From Castor canadensis (lineage: Eukaryota; Chordata; Mammalia; Rodentia; Castoridae), in assembly GCF_047511655.1 (NCBI RefSeq), contig NC_133394.1:112677343-112741342 (forward strand): a stretch of 64,000 nt of DNA, written 5' to 3'. The translations under genes and the position numbers were made by a program. The stretch's first letter is position 1. Every line of letters begins with the position of its first letter. The notes beneath the pieces are model-generated. The model was not told the DNA's origin, made no database searches, and saw only the letters and a program-made list of their open reading frames with translations. Below, one piece after another: positions 60,188-64,000 of this stretch.

Positions 60188-60285
60188 GCAGAGAAACAGG
60201 AGAGATGATGAAGGATAAATTACTTCTTGGACCCTCTTGGACTCAGGGCAGGAACAAGCCCAAAATAACTTGTCTACACACATAC

Positions 60286-60311
60286 TCACACACACACACA
60301 CACACACACAC
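60286..60311. repeat. (CA)n microsatellite in the KIT 3' UTR ((UG)n in RNA)
   Basis: Uninterrupted CA dinucleotide run on the plus strand, transcribed as a UG repeat. UG repeats are binding sites for TDP-43 and CELF proteins. It lies within 40 nt of the miR-193 match. Confidence 0.9.
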
Positions 60312-60320
60312 TTATGCAGA

Positions 60321-60328
60321 TACTGGCC
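60321..60328 (-). promoter_or_regulatory. miR-193 8mer seed match in KIT 3' UTR
   Basis: The transcript strand reads GGCCAGTA, an 8mer match to the miR-193a-3p/193b seed. Repression of KIT by miR-193 is reported in leukaemia. It sits between the two miR-221/222 matches. Confidence 0.7.
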
Positions 60329-60378
60329 AGATGTCCAAGACATGCCTGTGAAGGAGGCTGAGTCTAGCTTTTACTTCC

Positions 60379-60386
60379 TGCTACAT
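60379..60386 (-). promoter_or_regulatory. miR-221/222 8mer seed match in KIT 3' UTR
   Basis: The transcript strand reads ATGTAGCA, a full 8mer match to the miR-221/222 seed. KIT is an established target of miR-221/222 in erythroid and endothelial cells. Confidence 0.8.
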
Positions 60387-61058
60387 AAGAATGCAAGCTA
60401 GACAGCATTGTTTTCTCACTCCTGTGGGAACCATGCAGTATCACTCAGTAACTTTTGAAAGAGCATCCAATGCCATTCTGAAGCTGGGAGGCTTGATCTG
60501 GGAAATCTGCAGGGCAAATTCATGGGCTGCAAGAGGAGGCTTTGTTAAGACTGTGCTTGGCAGTTATATTATTTTCCTTACAAAACAGTATTAACAGTTT
60601 TCTTCAAACTTGTATGGCTGTTAATCTATTCCTACACATAGCAGACATATCGCCAGGGCTGTGTACAGAAACTAAAGCTTGTGGGTTCCCCTCCACACAA
60701 TCCAATGTATGAACACACACAATCTACAGATGAGTATATACAAACACAGGCTAGGGAATTCTTGTCTCTAATTCAACTCCCTAATAGCAAACTCTATTTC
60801 AAAACCAGGTCAGTTGCACAAAAGCTCATCCAGTGGTCCACAGCGGAGTGTCTCTATTTGTGCCTGGGGGCCATTTTTTCACAGCCTAGGTCTCCTTCTC
60901 AGCATGAAATACTAATTTCTGAAGCCCAGATGTTCACACTGGTGTCCTTTGTTCTAACAATGCTCTATTTTTCACCCAAAGGGCTTAGGTTTCAGTTTCC
61001 AAACCTGCATCTTCACATCATTGTATATGGTTCTGCAGGCCAAACGTGACTACTTCTA

Positions 61059-61064
61059 TTTATT
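61059..61064 (-). terminator. KIT: Possible proximal KIT polyadenylation signal
   Basis: AATAAA on the transcript strand about 390 nt after the stop codon. Use would give a short 3' UTR lacking all the microRNA seed matches noted downstream. Usage cannot be judged from sequence. Confidence 0.3.
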
Positions 61065-61202
61065 CAAATAAACTACCAGTCATACTTTTTTGAACAGAAT
61101 TGGAGAAGCTTTGGAAAGAACTCCGGGCATCTAGTCCATCGTGCCCTCCCTTTCTCTAAATGAGAAGTTTTTCTGCTTACAGGAGGGGTTCATTGCTATT
61201 AG

Positions 61203-61204
<2 letters not shown>

Positions 61205-61244
<40 letters not shown>
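61205..61244. repeat. (AT)n microsatellite in the KIT 3' UTR
   Basis: About 20 AT dinucleotides, self-complementary in RNA, about 210 nt after the KIT stop codon. Likely length-polymorphic. Confidence 0.9.
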
Positions 61245-61247
<3 letters not shown>

Positions 61248-61454
61248 TATATACAGTTCGAACCTTTGCAATGGATTGGTGGCTGATGACAAAACAATCA
61301 CCAGCCACTAAAGTGTGCTCATAAAGACAGGATTATAGTGGGGGTCGCCCACTACCCTGGAGTAGGATGCAAGTCGAAGGAAAACAAAATAACCATTAAG
61401 GAAGCCAAAAGAATGGGCGTCACGCCTGCGAGGGAGACCCCGTGCTCTTTCTGC

Positions 61455-61583
61455 TCAGGCATCTTCATGCACAAGCAGGGGCTGGGTGGAAGAGGCGCTG
61501 CTGCCGACGGAGTTGACGCGCACAGCGTGGTCCACCATGGGGTTCTCTGGGCGCGGGTTGCAGTTGGCTAAGTTGGAGTAAAT
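61455..61583 (-). CDS. KIT: KIT exon 21, coding part (C-terminal tail and stop)
   Basis: Last coding segment of KIT: 42 residues plus TGA after a 'ccctcag' acceptor. It starts IYSNLANC, where the Tyr corresponds to human Tyr936, a Grb2/Grb7 docking site in a pYxN context, and ends QPLLVHEDA. The 42-residue length equals the human tail, so there is no indel. Human ends VHDDV, where the last residues form a PDZ ligand. Here the final residue is Ala, as I recall for mouse Kit, and a tail Ser (VVDHS in human) is Ala (MVDHA). The exon continues without interruption into the 3' UTR. Confidence 0.97.
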   Translation of the reverse strand: MYSNLANCNPRPENPMVDHAVRVNSVGSSASSTQPLLVHEDA

Positions 61584-61683
61584 CTGAGGGAAACAAGCCC
61601 ACAGTCAACACAGTGGTCCCTACAATGAACACAGCAACCAAGGGCACTTACAGCTTCAGAACTGCAAGTAATGCACCAAGACA

Positions 61684-62008
61684 TTTTTTTGGAGGTAGTG
61701 GTCTTTGATCTCAGGACCTCATGCTTGCTAGGCAGGTGCTCTGCCACTTGAGCCATGTCCCCAACCCTTTTTGCTTTATTTTTCAGATAGGGTCTTGTGT
61801 TTTTGCCCTGGGGCCAATCTCAGATGCACTCTTCCTACCCATGCCTCCTGGGTAGCTGGGATCACAGGCATGTACCACCACACCCAACTTACTTGTTAAG
61901 ATGGAGTCTCGCTAACTTCTTGCCTAGGCTGGCCTTGAACTGCAATGCTCCCAATTTCCACCTCCCAAGTAGCTGGAATTACTAATGAGCCACTGCACCT
62001 AGCTCCAA
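61684..62008 (-). mobile_element. Composite ID-like + B1-like SINE in KIT intron 20
   Basis: Read on the minus strand it has two B1-like units ('ggtggtacatgcctgtgatcc' type) followed by a tRNA/ID-like unit with 'ggctcaagtggcagagcacc'. It is the longest composite in the window and lies in KIT sense orientation. Confidence 0.8.
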
Positions 62009-62407
62009 GACTTTTAAAGAAAGTGGTTTGCAAGAACTTAGTGGCTAAACCCTAGATCATATCGATACAATTTTCCTCAAGGAAATAACTTTACACAAGG
62101 AGTGATGGCAAAACATACATGCAAGTGTAGCTCTTCTGATGGACAAGCACAAACTAACTTATTAAAAAGGTTTACAAATCCCTATAGTCAACTACAACCC
62201 AACTGCAAATGTAATTGGCTGAGAAACCCATGGCTTTTGCAGGGTCTTCTATCAGGAGTCAGAGCTTAGGTGGAAAATGCTTTGACACCCTGCAGAGCAA
62301 GAAGAATTAACCCAAAAGCATGAGTGGTAGGCTGTTAGAAAGGAAAAGATAGCTCGAAGGACACAGAGAGGGGAAAAAAAAAGAGGGGAAGCTTAAAAAA
62401 AAATCTG

Positions 62408-62486
62408 AGTAAGCCTGGCAGAGTAGCTCAAGTTGGTAGAGCACCTGCCTAGTAAGCACAAACTCCAGTACCACCAAAAAAATCTG
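62408..62486 (+). mobile_element. tRNA-like (ID-type) SINE in KIT intron 20
   Basis: 'agtagctcaagttggtagagcacctgcctagtaagc' followed by 'actccagtaccacc' and an A tail. It is flanked by an 11-bp duplication 'aaaaaaatctg' (62,397-62,407 and 62,476-62,486), so it is a retrotransposed copy and not a tRNA gene. Confidence 0.8.
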
Positions 62487-62949
62487 TCAAGTAAGGATGG
62501 CTGATTCTTCCTTAAAAGCAGGAAAGGAAATAGTGGATTTGAGTTTTCATTCCTCCTCTCAAAATCAGTAGGAGAAATCTCCCAAATTCAAACAACTCTT
62601 CTTTTCTATGGCTTGTGGGCATGACATTTATCACCACTTGCTGGCTATGGCTGTTTGGGTGGAAGGGTCACTTTCTCTATGGTAACAAGTGTCTTTTCAA
62701 TGCTTTCATTCTAATTCACATTACCCAGTCTGCCCAAGATGACAGGCCCCAACATGTGAGAGGGAGACCATGATCAACATGTGGTGTGGGGAAGAAAAAT
62801 GGCAACTCCTTATGGGAACTTGTATTTCCATGCTTTGCCCTCCTCATCTTACATCTTTGTTTGGCTCGGTACAGGGTTTTTGGACAGAGGGAACTGGTTT
62901 CCAACCCAAGCTGTGGTGGTGGTGGTGGTTAGGGGGTGCTTATTTCTTA

Positions 62950-63437
<488 letters not shown>

Positions 63438-63537
63438 ATTTCAGCAGGTGCATGCTCAGGGCTGAGCATCCGGAAGCCTTCCTTGATCATCCTGTAAAAC
63501 TTGGAATCCACTGGCATCCCAGGGTAGGGGCTGCTTC
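63438..63537 (-). CDS. KIT: KIT exon 19 (kinase C-lobe)
   Basis: Internal KIT exon encoding the second part of the kinase C-lobe, [13 protein letters not shown]... to ...SPEHAPAE, flanked by split codons for Gly866 and Met899 (human numbering). The acceptor is 'gcctcag' and the donor is 'gtaagc' after 'gaaat'. The length of 100 bp matches human exon 19 and the frame is open throughout. The segment reads [11 protein letters not shown] where I recall human having [11 protein letters not shown], a conservative K-to-R difference. Intron 18, separating it from exon 18, is only 115 bp. Confidence 0.97.
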
Positions 63538-63764
<227 letters not shown>

Positions 63765-64000
63765 CTAGGAAGGAAGCACGACAGATTCACCCAGTTAATG
63801 AAGACGCTCAAAAGGCAGAACAGGAAATCTTCCTAGAGATGCTATTCTGCTGAAAGGTAGGGCGGACAATTTGAGTACCATCTCACAAGACCTTTTACCT
63901 ACATGACCTCAGCTTTTGAAAGAGGGGGCTTACCACCATAATACTGCCATTTAAAAGATGGGGACATTCAGTCTGTACAGCACAGTGAGTAAAGAGCACA
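63765..64000 (-). other. KIT: KIT intron 17, partial
   Basis: Sequence upstream of exon 18, ending in a 'ctag' acceptor. No exon 17 coding sequence (the NYVVKGN end of the activation loop) appears before the window edge, so the intron is longer than 236 bp. Confidence 0.9.

Larger units (their letters stand above)
59320..61454 (-). other. KIT: KIT 3' UTR (exon 21 non-coding part)
   Basis: About 2.1 kb between the KIT stop codon and a canonical AATAAA at 59,338-59,343, close to the length of the human KIT 3' UTR. On the transcript strand it contains an (AU)n tract (61,205-61,244), an upstream AATAAA (61,059-61,064), a (UG)n tract (60,286-60,311), and seed matches for miR-221/222, miR-193 and miR-494. 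No transposable element is recognised inside it, which contrasts with the repeat-dense flank and suggests constraint. The cleavage point is estimated about 15-25 nt past the distal signal and is not directly visible. ORFs on either strand here are considered chance. Confidence 0.85.

Noticed and set aside
60681-61049. Plus-strand ORF of 122 codons antisense to KIT
   Set aside because: It lies wholly within the KIT 3' UTR on the opposite strand, with no recognisable domain; probably chance.

Overview
The window is mammalian nuclear DNA. It holds the 3' end of one protein-coding gene, the receptor tyrosine kinase KIT, on the minus strand at the right end. About 59 kb of gene-poor sequence lies downstream of it. 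In human the order is PDGFRA-KIT-KDR, so this flank should be the KIT side of the KIT-KDR interval; no KDR sequence is seen here. The organism looks like a rodent. The predicted KIT tail ends VHEDA, which I recall as the mouse ending (human ends VHDDV). The recent SINEs are B1-like units, ID/tRNA-like units (A and B boxes ending in 'gagttcaaaccccagtaccac') and B1+ID composites. That SINE set points to a castorid (beaver-like) or related rodent, but this is an inference.

KIT (59.3-64.0 kb, minus strand): four coding exons match human exons 18-21 in length (112, 100, 106 and 129 bp of CDS), phase and residue numbering (A829 to the stop after residue 976). All have GT/AG splice sites. They encode the end of the activation segment (APE motif), the C-lobe and the C-terminal tail. 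Exon 21 continues into a roughly 2.1 kb 3' UTR that ends at an AATAAA near 59,340. A stretch of about 210 nt in this UTR holds two miR-221/222 seed matches, a miR-193 8mer match and a (UG)n tract. Exon 17 and everything upstream lie beyond 64,000.

Intergenic flank (1-59.3 kb): I see no coding gene. The ORFs are short and unsupported, fall in microsatellites, or come from L1 ORF2. The sequence is a layered record of transposable elements: ancient MIR, L2, old L1, MLT1/MaLR LTRs and DNA transposons; then rodent B1/ID-type SINEs; then three 5'-truncated copies of one young L1 group (16.2, 28.0 and 51.8 kb). Two of these L1s have exact 14-bp target-site duplications, and one is a clear twin-priming inversion. 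Nested insertions, a 52-bp perfect AT palindrome and several dinucleotide microsatellites are also present. Repeat-poor blocks (for example 25.1-26.5, 36.3-37.7 and 47.8-49.5 kb) are the most plausible places for conserved regulatory elements, but conservation cannot be judged from one sequence. I found no evidence of an undescribed biological system.
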